From: Leishmania martiniquensis
Taxonomy: Eukaryota > Euglenozoa > Kinetoplastea > Trypanosomatida > Trypanosomatidae
Length of the DNA stretch: 64,000 nucleotides
Direction: 5' to 3'
NCBI RefSeq assembly: GCF_017916325.1
Contig: NC_090168.1
Coordinates: 65,182 to 129,181 of the forward strand
Shown here one piece after another: positions 43,609-57,412 of the stretch. The notes below the pieces were generated by a model. It worked only from the letters and a program-made list of their open reading frames with translations, was not told where the DNA came from and made no database searches. The number at the start of each line of letters is the position of its first letter. The first letter of the stretch is position 1. A program made the position numbers and the translations under genes.

Positions 43609-46600
43609 CACGCACAGCGATTTGTTCACATGCACGTCTGCACGCGAGCACCAGCATTGGGAGGAGGGAGGCGAGTGGCAGCAGCGCGCCTTTCACACAC
43701 ACGACGATGCGGTAGAGCCCCATCGAGCGGCAAAGGTGTGATCCCGTTTGATCCGGTGCAACGGCGCTCCTCCGCCCCGGCCGCTGCCTCGCTCGCGCCA
43801 GATAAGGCAGGCAAATCGCATAGAGCGGCGCTGTCGACACAGACAGACAGACAGAGCATCGACCACACAAGTGCAGCGCACACACTCGAAGCCGGCAACC
43901 CCACACAGCAGTCGACAACCATCAGCTGGTAGTGCATGTTATCCTTGTATCCGCACAGTGCGCAGCAGTCCGCCGCCACGCACGCGTCAGAGTGAGTATT
44001 GATTTGTCTGCATCATCGTCGCAGCTCGCGCGCATCACGCGCACCACCCCCGCCTCCCGCCGCGCGCACGCAAGCACACACGCAGATGCCCCAGCGCACA
44101 TCAGAGATTGTTCACCCATGAAATACAGTAGTCGGTTACGCGCGCACAGCCGGCGGCTACGCGACATGCGTCTTCGCACACTCTGTACATCATCACACGC
44201 GCGCCAAGCCACAACACACGCACACGGCAGCGACAGCGTTCGCGCACGCAGCGCGCATCTCGCACCACCGATTGGACACAGTCGCCAAGGTCGAAAGGGC
44301 GTCATCCTGCCCGGAAGGTGCAGGTAGCGGCACAACCAGCGCATCCCCCACACGCACGCGCAGAGCATCATCCTCGGATATCGGTGTAGTATAGTATTCA
44401 CTTGCATCGCATGTAATCATCGACGGTCGTTAGGTGGAAGACGCAATGTAATCATGCAGTTCCCGCAGCAATGTCGGCGCACACGCACACACAAGCACAC
44501 ACGCATCAGCTGGTGTTCTTAGAAGGTATGCAGTCGCTCACAGGCCCCGAAGGCTCGGTAAATGTGCAAACAGTTACTCATCCAGTCATCACCGCGTGTC
44601 ACGCACAGCGATTTGTTCACATGCACGTCTGCACGCGAGCACCAGCATTGGGAGGAGGGAGGCGAGTGGCAGCAGCGCGCCTTTCACACACACGACGATG
44701 CGGTAGAGCCCCATCGAGCGGCAAAGGTGTGATCCCGTTTGATCCGGTGCAACGGCGCTCCTCCGCCCCGGCCGCTGCCTCGCTCGCGCCAGATAAGGCA
44801 GGCAAATCGCATAGAGCGGCGCTGTCGACACAGACAGACAGACAGAGCATCGACCACACAAGTGCAGCGCACACACTCGAAGCCGGCAACCCCACACAGC
44901 AGTCGACAACCATCAGCTGGTAGTGCATGTTATCCTTGTATCCGCACAGTGCGCAGCAGTCCGCCGCCACGCACGCGTCAGAGTGAGTATTGATTTGTCT
45001 GCATCATCGTCGCAGCTCGCGCGCATCACGCGCACCACCCCCGCCTCCCGCCGCGCGCACGCAAGCACACACGCAGATGCCCCAGCGCACATCAGAGATT
45101 GTTCACCCATGAAATACAGTAGTCGGTTACGCGCGCACAGCCGGCGGCTACGCGACATGCGTCTTCGCACACTCTGTACATCATCACACGCGCGCCAAGC
45201 CACAACACACGCACACGGCAGCGACAGCGTTCGCGCACGCAGCGCGCATCTCGCACCACCGATTGGACACAGTCGCCAAGGTCGAAAGGGCGTCATCCTG
45301 CCCGGAAGGTGCAGGTAGCGGCACAACCAGCGCATCCCCCACACGCACGCGCAGAGCATCATCCTCGGATATCGGTGTAGTATAGTATTCACTTGCATCG
45401 CATGTAATCATCGACGGTCGTTAGGTGGAAGACGCAATGTAATCATGCAGTTCCCGCAGCAATGTCGGCGCACACGCACACACAAGCACACACGCATCAG
45501 CTGGTGTTCTTAGAAGGTATGCAGTCGCTCACAGGCCCCGAAGGCTCGGTAAATGTGCAAACAGTTACTCATCCAGTCATCACCGCGTGTCACGCACAGC
45601 GATTTGTTCACATGCACGTCTGCACGCGAGCACCAGCATTGGGAGGAGGGAGGCGAGTGGCAGCAGCGCGCCTTTCACACACACGACGATGCGGTAGAGC
45701 CCCATCGAGCGGCAAAGGTGTGATCCCGTTTGATCCGGTGCAACGGCGCTCCTCCGCCCCGGCCGCTGCCTCGCTCGCGCCAGATAAGGCAGGCAAATCG
45801 CATAGAGCGGCGCTGTCGACACAGACAGACAGACAGAGCATCGACCACACAAGTGCAGCGCACACACTCGAAGCCGGCAACCCCACACAGCAGTCGACAA
45901 CCATCAGCTGGTAGTGCATGTTATCCTTGTATCCGCACAGTGCGCAGCAGTCCGCCGCCACGCACGCGTCAGAGTGAGTATTGATTTGTCTGCATCATCG
46001 TCGCAGCTCGCGCGCATCACGCGCACCACCCCCGCCTCCCGCCGCGCGCACGCAAGCACACACGCAGATGCCCCAGCGCACATCAGAGATTGTTCACCCA
46101 TGAAATACAGTAGTCGGTTACGCGCGCACAGCCGGCGGCTACGCGACATGCGTCTTCGCACACTCTGTACATCATCACACGCGCGCCAAGCCACAACACA
46201 CGCACACGGCAGCGACAGCGTTCGCGCACGCAGCGCGCATCTCGCACCACCGATTGGACACAGTCGCCAAGGTCGAAAGGGCGTCATCCTGCCCGGAAGG
46301 TGCAGGTAGCGGCACAACCAGCGCATCCCCCACACGCACGCGCAGAGCATCATCCTCGGATATCGGTGTAGTATAGTATTCACTTGCATCGCATGTAATC
46401 ATCGACGGTCGTTAGGTGGAAGACGCAATGTAATCATGCAGTTCCCGCAGCAATGTCGGCGCACACGCACACACAAGCACACACGCATCAGCTGGTGTTC
46501 TTAGAAGGTATGCAGTCGCTCACAGGCCCCGAAGGCTCGGTAAATGTGCAAACAGTTACTCATCCAGTCATCACCGCGTGTCACGCACAGCGATTTGTTC

Positions 46601-49600
46601 ACATGCACGTCTGCACGCGAGCACCAGCATTGGGAGGAGGGAGGCGAGTGGCAGCAGCGCGCCTTTCACACACACGACGATGCGGTAGAGCCCCATCGAG
46701 CGGCAAAGGTGTGATCCCGTTTGATCCGGTGCAACGGCGCTCCTCCGCCCCGGCCGCTGCCTCGCTCGCGCCAGATAAGGCAGGCAAATCGCATAGAGCG
46801 GCGCTGTCGACACAGACAGACAGACAGAGCATCGACCACACAAGTGCAGCGCACACACTCGAAGCCGGCAACCCCACACAGCAGTCGACAACCATCAGCT
46901 GGTAGTGCATGTTATCCTTGTATCCGCACAGTGCGCAGCAGTCCGCCGCCACGCACGCGTCAGAGTGAGTATTGATTTGTCTGCATCATCGTCGCAGCTC
47001 GCGCGCATCACGCGCACCACCCCCGCCTCCCGCCGCGCGCACGCAAGCACACACGCAGATGCCCCAGCGCACATCAGAGATTGTTCACCCATGAAATACA
47101 GTAGTCGGTTACGCGCGCACAGCCGGCGGCTACGCGACATGCGTCTTCGCACACTCTGTACATCATCACACGCGCGCCAAGCCACAACACACGCACACGG
47201 CAGCGACAGCGTTCGCGCACGCAGCGCGCATCTCGCACCACCGATTGGACACAGTCGCCAAGGTCGAAAGGGCGTCATCCTGCCCGGAAGGTGCAGGTAG
47301 CGGCACAACCAGCGCATCCCCCCACACGCACGCGCAGAGCATCATCCTCGGATATCGGTGTAGTATAGTATTCACTTGCATCGCATGTAATCATCGACGG
47401 TCGTTAGGTGGAAGACGCAATGTAATCATGCAGTTCCCGCAGCAATGTCGGCGCACACGCACACACAAGCACACACGCATCAGCTGGTGTTCTTAGAAGG
47501 TATGCAGTCGCTCACAGGCCCCGAAGGCTCGGTAAATGTGCAAACAGTTACTCATCCAGTCATCACCGCGTGTCACGCACAGCGATTTGTTCACATGCAC
47601 GTCTGCACGCGAGCACCAGCATTGGGAGGAGGGAGGCGAGTGGCAGCAGCGCGCCTTTCACACACACGACGATGCGGTAGAGCCCCATCGAGCGGCAAAG
47701 GTGTGATCCCGTTTGATCCGGTGCAACGGCGCTCCTCCGCCCCGGCCGCTGCCTCGCTCGCGCCAGATAAGGCAGGCAAATCGCATAGAGCGGCGCTGTC
47801 GACACAGACAGACAGACAGAGCATCGACCACACAAGTGCAGCGCACACACTCGAAGCCGGCAACCCCACACAGCAGTCGACAACCATCAGCTGGTAGTGC
47901 ATGTTATCCTTGTATCCGCACAGTGCGCAGCAGTCCGCCGCCACGCACGCGTCAGAGTGAGTATTGATTTGTCTGCATCATCGTCGCAGCTCGCGCGCAT
48001 CACGCGCACCACCCCCGCCTCCCGCCGCGCGCACGCAAGCACACACGCAGATGCCCCAGCGCACATCAGAGATTGTTCACCCATGAAATACAGTAGTCGG
48101 TTACGCGCGCACAGCCGGCGGCTACGCGACATGCGTCTTCGCACACTCTGTACATCATCACACGCGCGCCAAGCCACAACACACGCACACGGCAGCGACA
48201 GCGTTCGCGCACGCAGCGCGCATCTCGCACCACCGATTGGACACAGTCGCCAAGGTCGAAAGGGCGTCATCCTGCCCGGAAGGTGCAGGTAGCGGCACAA
48301 CCAGCGCATCCCCCACACGCACGCGCAGAGCATCATCCTCGGATATCGGTGTAGTATAGTATTCACTTGCATCGCATGTAATCATCGACGGTCGTTAGGT
48401 GGAAGACGCAATGTAATCATGCAGTTCCCGCAGCAATGTCGGCGCACACGCACACACAAGCACACACGCATCAGCTGGTGTTCTTAGAAGGTATGCAGTC
48501 GCTCACAGGCCCCGAAGGCTCGGTAAATGTGCAAACAGTTACTCATCCAGTCATCACCGCGTGTCACGCACAGCGATTTGTTCACATGCACGTCTGCACG
48601 CGAGCACCAGCATTGGGAGGAGGGAGGCGAGTGGCAGCAGCGCGCCTTTCACACACACGACGATGCGGTAGAGCCCCATCGAGCGGCAAAGGTGTGATCC
48701 CGTTTGATCCGGTGCAACGGCGCTCCTCCGCCCCGGCCGCTGCCTCGCTCGCGCCAGATAAGGCAGGCAAATCGCATAGAGCGGCGCTGTCGACACAGAC
48801 AGACAGACAGAGCATCGACCACACAAGTGCAGCGCACACACTCGAAGCCGGCAACCCCACACAGCAGTCGACAACCATCAGCTGGTAGTGCATGTTATCC
48901 TTGTATCCGCACAGTGCGCAGCAGTCCGCCGCCACGCACGCGTCAGAGTGAGTATTGATTTGTCTGCATCATCGTCGCAGCTCGCGCGCATCACGCGCAC
49001 CACCCCCGCCTCCCGCCGCGCGCACGCAAGCACACACGCAGATGCCCCAGCGCACATCAGAGATTGTTCACCCATGAAATACAGTAGTCGGTTACGCGCG
49101 CACAGCCGGCGGCTACGCGACATGCGTCTTCGCACACTCTGTACATCATCACACGCGCGCCAAGCCACAACACACGCACACGGCAGCGACAGCGTTCGCG
49201 CACGCAGCGCGCATCTCGCACCACCGATTGGACACAGTCGCCAAGGTCGAAAGGGCGTCATCCTGCCCGGAAGGTGCAGGTAGCGGCACAACCAGCGCAT
49301 CCCCCACACGCACGCGCAGAGCATCATCCTCGGATATCGGTGTAGTATAGTATTCACTTGCATCGCATGTAATCATCGACGGTCGTTAGGTGGAAGACGC
49401 AATGTAATCATGCAGTTCCCGCAGCAATGTCGGCGCACACGCACACACAAGCACACACGCATCAGCTGGTGTTCTTAGAAGGTATGCAGTCGCTCACAGG
49501 CCCCGAAGGCTCGGTAAATGTGCAAACAGTTACTCATCCAGTCATCACCGCGTGTCACGCACAGCGATTTGTTCACATGCACGTCTGCACGCGAGCACCA

Positions 49601-52600
49601 GCATTGGGAGGAGGGAGGCGAGTGGCAGCAGCGCGCCTTTCACACACACGACGATGCGGTAGAGCCCCATCGAGCGGCAAAGGTGTGATCCCGTTTGATC
49701 CGGTGCAACGGCGCTCCTCCGCCCCGGCCGCTGCCTCGCTCGCGCCAGATAAGGCAGGCAAATCGCATAGAGCGGCGCTGTCGACACAGACAGACAGACA
49801 GAGCATCGACCACACAAGTGCAGCGCACACACTCGAAGCCGGCAACCCCACACAGCAGTCGACAACCATCAGCTGGTAGTGCATGTTATCCTTGTATCCG
49901 CACAGTGCGCAGCAGTCCGCCGCCACGCACGCGTCAGAGTGAGTATTGATTTGTCTGCATCATCGTCGCAGCTCGCGCGCATCACGCGCACCACCCCCGC
50001 CTCCCGCCGCGCGCACGCAAGCACACACGCAGATGCCCCAGCGCACATCAGAGATTGTTCACCCATGAAATACAGTAGTCGGTTACGCGCGCACAGCCGG
50101 CGGCTACGCGACATGCGTCTTCGCACACTCTGTACATCATCACACGCGCGCCAAGCCACAACACACGCACACGGCAGCGACAGCGTTCGCGCACGCAGCG
50201 CGCATCTCGCACCACCGATTGGACACAGTCGCCAAGGTCGAAAGGGCGTCATCCTGCCCGGAAGGTGCAGGTAGCGGCACAACCAGCGCATCCCCCACAC
50301 GCACGCGCAGAGCATCATCCTCGGATATCGGTGTAGTATAGTATTCACTTGCATCGCATGTAATCATCGACGGTCGTTAGGTGGAAGACGCAATGTAATC
50401 ATGCAGTTCCCGCAGCAATGTCGGCGCACACGCACACACAAGCACACACGCATCAGCTGGTGTTCTTAGAAGGTATGCAGTCGCTCACAGGCCCCGAAGG
50501 CTCGGTAAATGTGCAAACAGTTACTCATCCAGTCATCACCGCGTGTCACGCACAGCGATTTGTTCACATGCACGTCTGCACGCGAGCACCAGCATTGGGA
50601 GGAGGGAGGCGAGTGGCAGCAGCGCGCCTTTCACACACACGACGATGCGGTAGAGCCCCATCGAGCGGCAAAGGTGTGATCCCGTTTGATCCGGTGCAAC
50701 GGCGCTCCTCCGCCCCGGCCGCTGCCTCGCTCGCGCCAGATAAGGCAGGCAAATCGCATAGAGCGGCGCTGTCGACACAGACAGACAGACAGAGCATCGA
50801 CCACACAAGTGCAGCGCACACACTCGAAGCCGGCAACCCCACACAGCAGTCGACAACCATCAGCTGGTAGTGCATGTTATCCTTGTATCCGCACAGTGCG
50901 CAGCAGTCCGCCGCCACGCACGCGTCAGAGTGAGTATTGATTTGTCTGCATCATCGTCGCAGCTCGCGCGCATCACGCGCACCACCCCCGCCTCCCGCCG
51001 CGCGCACGCAAGCACACACGCAGATGCCCCAGCGCACATCAGAGATTGTTCACCCATGAAATACAGTAGTCGGTTACGCGCGCACAGCCGGCGGCTACGC
51101 GACATGCGTCTTCGCACACTCTGTACATCATCACACGCGCGCCAAGCCACAACACACGCACACGGCAGCGACAGCGTTCGCGCACGCAGCGCGCATCTCG
51201 CACCACCGATTGGACACAGTCGCCAAGGTCGAAAGGGCGTCATCCTGCCCGGAAGGTGCAGGTAGCGGCACAACCAGCGCATCCCCCACACGCACGCGCA
51301 GAGCATCATCCTCGGATATCGGTGTAGTATAGTATTCACTTGCATCGCATGTAATCATCGACGGTCGTTAGGTGGAAGACGCAATGTAATCATGCAGTTC
51401 CCGCAGCAATGTCGGCGCACACGCACACACAAGCACACACGCATCAGCTGGTGTTCTTAGAAGGTATGCAGTCGCTCACAGGCCCCGAAGGCTCGGTAAA
51501 TGTGCAAACAGTTACTCATCCAGTCATCACCGCGTGTCACGCACAGCGATTTGTTCACATGCACGTCTGCACGCGAGCACCAGCATTGGGAGGAGGGAGG
51601 CGAGTGGCAGCAGCGCGCCTTTCACACACACGACGATGCGGTAGAGCCCCATCGAGCGGCAAAGGTGTGATCCCGTTTGATCCGGTGCAACGGCGCTCCT
51701 CCGCCCCGGCCGCTGCCTCGCTCGCGCCAGATAAGGCAGGCAAATCGCATAGAGCGGCGCTGTCGACACAGACAGACAGACAGAGCATCGACCACACAAG
51801 TGCAGCGCACACACTCGAAGCCGGCAACCCCACACAGCAGTCGACAACCATCAGCTGGTAGTGCATGTTATCCTTGTATCCGCACAGTGCGCAGCAGTCC
51901 GCCGCCACGCACGCGTCAGAGTGAGTATTGATTTGTCTGCATCATCGTCGCAGCTCGCGCGCATCACGCGCACCACCCCCGCCTCCCGCCGCGCGCACGC
52001 AAGCACACACGCAGATGCCCCAGCGCACATCAGAGATTGTTCACCCATGAAATACAGTAGTCGGTTACGCGCGCACAGCCGGCGGCTACGCGACATGCGT
52101 CTTCGCACACTCTGTACATCATCACACGCGCGCCAAGCCACAACACACGCACACGGCAGCGACAGCGTTCGCGCACGCAGCGCGCATCTCGCACCACCGA
52201 TTGGACACAGTCGCCAAGGTCGAAAGGGCGTCATCCTGCCCGGAAGGTGCAGGTAGCGGCACAACCAGCGCATCCCCCACACGCACGCGCAGAGCATCAT
52301 CCTCGGATATCGGTGTAGTATAGTATTCACTTGCATCGCATGTAATCATCGACGGTCGTTAGGTGGAAGACGCAATGTAATCATGCAGTTCCCGCAGCAA
52401 TGTCGGCGCACACGCACACACAAGCACACACGCATCAGCTGGTGTTCTTAGAAGGTATGCAGTCGCTCACAGGCCCCGAAGGCTCGGTAAATGTGCAAAC
52501 AGTTACTCATCCAGTCATCACCGCGTGTCACGCACAGCGATTTGTTCACATGCACGTCTGCACGCGAGCACCAGCATTGGGAGGAGGGAGGCGAGTGGCA

Positions 52601-55540
52601 GCAGCGCGCCTTTCACACACACGACGATGCGGTAGAGCCCCATCGAGCGGCAAAGGTGTGATCCCGTTTGATCCGGTGCAACGGCGCTCCTCCGCCCCGG
52701 CCGCTGCCTCGCTCGCGCCAGATAAGGCAGGCAAATCGCATAGAGCGGCGCTGTCGACACAGACAGACAGACAGAGCATCGACCACACAAGTGCAGCGCA
52801 CACACTCGAAGCCGGCAACCCCACACAGCAGTCGACAACCATCAGCTGGTAGTGCATGTTATCCTTGTATCCGCACAGTGCGCAGCAGTCCGCCGCCACG
52901 CACGCGTCAGAGTGAGTATTGATTTGTCTGCATCATCGTCGCAGCTCGCGCGCATCACGCGCACCACCCCCGCCTCCCGCCGCGCGCACGCAAGCACACA
53001 CGCAGATGCCCCAGCGCACATCAGAGATTGTTCACCCATGAAATACAGTAGTCGGTTACGCGCGCACAGCCGGCGGCTACGCGACATGCGTCTTCGCACA
53101 CTCTGTACATCATCACACGCGCGCCAAGCCACAACACACGCACACGGCAGCGACAGCGTTCGCGCACGCAGCGCGCATCTCGCACCACCGATTGGACACA
53201 GTCGCCAAGGTCGAAAGGGCGTCATCCTGCCCGGAAGGTGCAGGTAGCGGCACAACCAGCGCATCCCCCACACGCACGCGCAGAGCATCATCCTCGGATA
53301 TCGGTGTAGTATAGTATTCACTTGCATCGCATGTAATCATCGACGGTCGTTAGGTGGAAGACGCAATGTAATCATGCAGTTCCCGCAGCAATGTCGGCGC
53401 ACACGCACACACAAGCACACACGCATCAGCTGGTGTTCTTAGAAGGTATGCAGTCGCTCACAGGCCCCGAAGGCTCGGTAAATGTGCAAACAGTTACTCA
53501 TCCAGTCATCACCGCGTGTCACGCACAGCGATTTGTTCACATGCACGTCTGCACGCGAGCACCAGCATTGGGAGGAGGGAGGCGAGTGGCAGCAGCGCGC
53601 CTTTCACACACACGACGATGCGGTAGAGCCCCATCGAGCGGCAAAGGTGTGATCCCGTTTGATCCGGTGCAACGGCGCTCCTCCGCCCCGGCCGCTGCCT
53701 CGCTCGCGCCAGATAAGGCAGGCAAATCGCATAGAGCGGCGCTGTCGACACAGACAGACAGACAGAGCATCGACCACACAAGTGCAGCGCACACACTCGA
53801 AGCCGGCAACCCCACACAGCAGTCGACAACCATCAGCTGGTAGTGCATGTTATCCTTGTATCCGCACAGTGCGCAGCAGTCCGCCGCCACGCACGCGTCA
53901 GAGTGAGTATTGATTTGTCTGCATCATCGTCGCAGCTCGCGCGCATCACGCGCACCACCCCCGCCTCCCGCCGCGCGCACGCAAGCACACACGCAGATGC
54001 CCCAGCGCACATCAGAGATTGTTCACCCATGAAATACAGTAGTCGGTTACGCGCGCACAGCCGGCGGCTACGCGACATGCGTCTTCGCACACTCTGTACA
54101 TCATCACACGCGCGCCAAGCCACAACACACGCACACGGCAGCGACAGCGTTCGCGCACGCAGCGCGCATCTCGCACCACCGATTGGACACAGTCGCCAAG
54201 GTCGAAAGGGCGTCATCCTGCCCGGAAGGTGCAGGTAGCGGCACAACCAGCGCATCCCCCCACACGCACGCGCAGAGCATCATCCTCGGATATCGGTGTA
54301 GTATAGTATTCACTTGCATCGCATGTAATCATCGACGGTCGTTAGGTGGAAGACGCAATGTAATCATGCAGTTCCCGCAGCAATGTCGGCGCACACGCAC
54401 ACACAAGCACACAAGCACACACGCATCAGCTGGTGTTCTTAGAAGGTATGCAGTCGCTCACAGGCCCCGAAGGCTCGGTAAATGTGCAAACAGTTACTCA
54501 TCCAGTCATCACCGCGTGTCACGCACAGCGATTTGTTCACATGCACGTCTGCACGCGAGCACCAGCATTGGGAGGAGGGAGGCGAGTGGCAGCAGCGCGC
54601 CTTTCACACACACGACGATGCGGTAGAGCCCCATCGAGCGGCAAAGGTGTGATCCCGTTTGATCCGGTGCAACGGCGCTCCTCCGCCCCGGCCGCTGCCT
54701 CGCTCGCGCCAGATAAGGCAGGCAAATCGCATAGAGCGGCGCTGTCGACACAGACAGACAGACAGAGCATCGACCACACAAGTGCAGCGCACACACTCGA
54801 AGCCGGCAACCCCACACAGCAGTCGACAACCATCAGCTGGTAGTGCATGTTATCCTTGTATCCGCACAGTGCGCAGCAGTCCGCCGCCACGCACGCGTCA
54901 GAGTGAGTATTGATTTGTCTGCATCATCGTCGCAGCTCGCGCGCATCACGCGCACCACCCCGCCTCCCGCCGCGCGCACGCAAGCACACACGCAGATGCC
55001 CCAGCGCACATCAGAGATTGTTCACCCATGAAATACAGTAGTCGGTTACGCGCGCACAGCCGGCGGCTACGCGACATGCGTCTTCGCACACTCTGTACAT
55101 CATCACACGCGCGCCAAGCCACAACACACGCACACGGCAGCGACAGCGTTCGCGCACGCAGCGCGCATCTCGCACCACCGATTGGACACAGTCGCCAAGG
55201 TCGAAAGGGCGTCATCCTGCCCGGAAGGTGCAGGTAGCGGCACAACCAGCGCATCCCCCCACACGCACGCGCAGAGCATCATCCTCGGATATCGGTGTAG
55301 TATAGTATTCACTTGCATCGCATGTAATCATCGACGGTCGTTAGGTGGAAGACGCAATGTAATCATGCAGTTCCCGCAGCAATGTCGGCGCACACGCACA
55401 CACAAGCACACACGCATCAGCTGGTGTTCTTAGAAGGTATGCAGTCGCTCACAGGCCCCGAAGGCTCGGTAAATGTGCAAACAGTTACTCATCCAGTCAT
55501 CACCGCGTGTCACGCACAGCGATTTGTTCACATGCACGTC

Positions 55541-56584
55541 CACACTTGCAGTGAGATGAAATGAAGGAAGAGAGAAAGCGGAGGGCTGTGCATAACGTGT
55601 TTGATGTCGAACCTCTTGATACTGATTGAAGCTAGATTTATGAGCGGTGACCTTAAATTCGTTGTCGGTACGGTTGATGTTAGCTGATGTGCCTGTATAA
55701 GGAGCTGTCGACTTTCGCATAGGAAAAAGCGTTCGTGTCTCTTGTGCTTTTCGATGTATCGTGGCATCTACGGTTGAAGTTCTGGGAGCTATCAGAGAGG
55801 AGGGGCAGGGGGTATTTAAAAAATGGATGACTGTGGTTGTCGATGTGTTTTTCATCTTCTTCGCAGTGCTGAAATAATCAGTTCTCAGCCCATATATTTG
55901 GTGGATTATTCTTCTCTCAGTAAGTGCAGTACGCTTACTTTTGCTGGCTGGATGTAAAGATACTTGTGTATCCACCAAAGATGCAATGCTGAGATGTCGT
56001 AGTAGCCTTTGTTCTGTGAATGGGTTCATTTTACACGCCGAAACCTTTCCTGGTAAGCAGGCTGTTTCTATTGATGATCTTGAAAGACATTACGATAATC
56101 ACTTGCGCGTATTTTCATCCTGCGAAGGAGCGTTTGCACGTGGCACGTGGCTGCCAGTAAGATGAAGACGTAATACGAGAGATAATGTGCATTGTCGGCA
56201 CTGTGATTACGAGCCTTCGCTTGTTCTTCATGAAAACAGTTTAAAGTGCTTACGTTGTACATCGAAATGGCGTTGAGGTGGGATTGACACGATTCATTGA
56301 CTCATGCTCTCTTGTGCCTCTATCACCTAGCTGCCTCATCATGCCCGCTGGCGATGTGGCTAGTATCCATGCCTACACTCGTCATCGATTCTAAGAAGCA
56401 GAGTGTGCAGTGCCAATCGCGAATAAACCCGACTGGTAAGGCAGTAAGCTTTTTTCGAGTACCAGCTTCAATTTCTCAGTTAGCCGAGGCCTAATCGTTG
56501 ACTGTGTCAGCGAAAAGAATCAACGAAGGGTGAGTTTAGGCATTTTTTCATCTTTCATGCAGCAAAAGGGAGAAGTAATATTGA
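55541..56584. other. 3' flank of ATG3, AT-rich
   Basis: About 1 kb of visibly lower GC than the rest of the window, directly abutting the broken end of the array. A minus-strand frame (56029-55430, 199 codons) runs out of this region into the last array unit. It has no recognisable motif, and in AT-poor genomes such crossing frames are not evidence of a gene. Fits the ATG3 3' untranslated region. Confidence 0.5.
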
Positions 56585-57412
56585 TCACACCAGTGAAAAC
56601 CCAGAAGATACGTCATACTGAATTGTCGGCAGTACGGTTGAAATGAATTTCAGAAAAAGCAGCAGCGCAAGGTGGTTTGGGAACACGAAGGGCTCGGCGT
56701 TGGGGTCATTTGAATTTTCGCGATCATAGTTCTCCTGCATCCGATACATCAAACTCCGCATTGTCTCCGCGTGCCGACAAGGATGAATGCTGATGCATGG
56801 AATCGAGAGAACCGGGTGGGGATCGATTGTGACGGTCTTACCATAGTTTGAACGGTACACATCCTCTTTCATTTGATCTGTTGTGAGAGGTGTGACGTGG
56901 TCGCATGCGTAGCCCACCAAGTACATCCTCGGCGTTTGATAGTATTTGTCATAAACAATGTAAACGTCATAAACGCGTAGGTTGGCGTTGTCCGTCGACG
57001 TGGCGACAAGATTTTCTTCATCCGAATCATTGTCGTCATCGTCCCAGGTGAGCACCTTTTCCTCTTCGACAACTGTCGCCGGCAGGGTCGCCTGCGGAGC
57101 TTCTGTCACAACAAAGTCATCTTCGTCAACTGCCTCTGGAGAGGAGTTGGCTTGATCTACGGGCGCTCTCTCTGTGCACGGAGCGCCGCGGTAAACGATG
57201 CACTTTTTGTCCTTTGGAAGGTAATCTTGCACAGTTTCTGGACCTCCGACCCATTGCCACACAGGGTTCTTCTGCACAAGCTCGTCGCCTGCTTCCACGA
57301 ACTCCCTTGGTGTAAGGCGCCCAGTACTTTGAAAATCACTTGTTGTTTTCACATTGTGAAGCTTGTTGTGAACACTTTTGAAGCCCTCGTACAAAGAGCG
57401 TCGTAAGGACAT
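56585..57412 (-). CDS. ATG3: ATG3, E2-like conjugating enzyme for ATG8 lipidation
   Basis: A 275-aa protein close to the usual Atg3 length (about 310). The N-terminus has the amphipathic start and the early block FQSTGRLTPREFVEAGDELVQKNPVWQW (27-54), as in Atg3. A Glu/Asp-rich flexible region lies at 84-137. The E2-like core contains YDVYIVYDKYYQTPRMYLVGYA (148-169) and the catalytic HPC motif (His210-Pro211-Cys212) followed by RHAETM. The C-terminal block FVFPNHLALLLFLKFISTVLPTIQYD is typical. Atg3 accepts ATG8 from ATG7 and transfers it to phosphatidylethanolamine on the autophagosome. I chose the ATG at 57412, after the TA repeat (57417-57447), because the extension to 57508 would be translated through that repeat. 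The gene and its flanks are AT-richer than their neighbours. Confidence 0.93.
   Translation of the reverse strand: MSLRRSLYEGFKSVHNKLHNVKTTSDFQSTGRLTPREFVEAGDELVQKNPVWQWVGGPETVQDYLPKDKKCIVYRGAPCTERAPVDQANSSPEAVDEDDFVVTEAPQATLPATVVEEEKVLTWDDDDNDSDEENLVATSTDNANLRVYDVYIVYDKYYQTPRMYLVGYACDHVTPLTTDQMKEDVYRSNYGKTVTIDPHPVLSIPCISIHPCRHAETMRSLMYRMQENYDRENSNDPNAEPFVFPNHLALLLFLKFISTVLPTIQYDVSSGFSLV

Larger units (their letters stand above)
41941..55540 (-). repeat. Tandem array of about 13.7 units of 991 bp (C/D snoRNA gene array)
   Basis: Head-to-tail copies with a period of 991 bp (992 where a C run has six instead of five bases). The marker atgtcggcgc recurs at 42489, 43480, 44471, 45462, 46453, 47445, 48436, 49427, 50418, 51409, 52400, 53391, 54382 and 55382. 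The copies look identical except for the C run (six C in units 1, 6, 13 and 14), a 10-bp duplication in unit 13 (near 54411) and one missing C in unit 14 (near 54956). The array starts inside a unit at 41941 and breaks off at 55540. It occupies the intergenic space between ATG3 and the hexose transporter and is transcribed on the minus strand. Frames of 117-161 codons recur in every unit only because the units are identical. The functional content is most likely the C/D snoRNAs described separately, which in trypanosomatids are often in reiterated clusters inside polycistronic units. Confidence 0.95.

Noticed and set aside
41941..55540. Recurring reading frames in every array unit (for example 161 codons minus at 42931-43416, 150 codons plus at 43480-43932)
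   Set aside because: They repeat only because the units are identical. They overlap each other on both strands, are Arg/Ser/Cys-rich and change length with the C5/C6 variant. The snoRNA reading explains the unit better.
41941..55540. CRISPR array, 5S rRNA or spliced-leader RNA array
   Set aside because: The units are contiguous 991-bp copies without variable spacers, and no 5S rRNA or spliced-leader exon sequence is present.
55430..56029. 199-codon minus-strand frame crossing the array boundary
   Set aside because: Its C-terminal part is array sequence and the rest has no recognisable domain. An open frame is easily explained by chance in this stretch.
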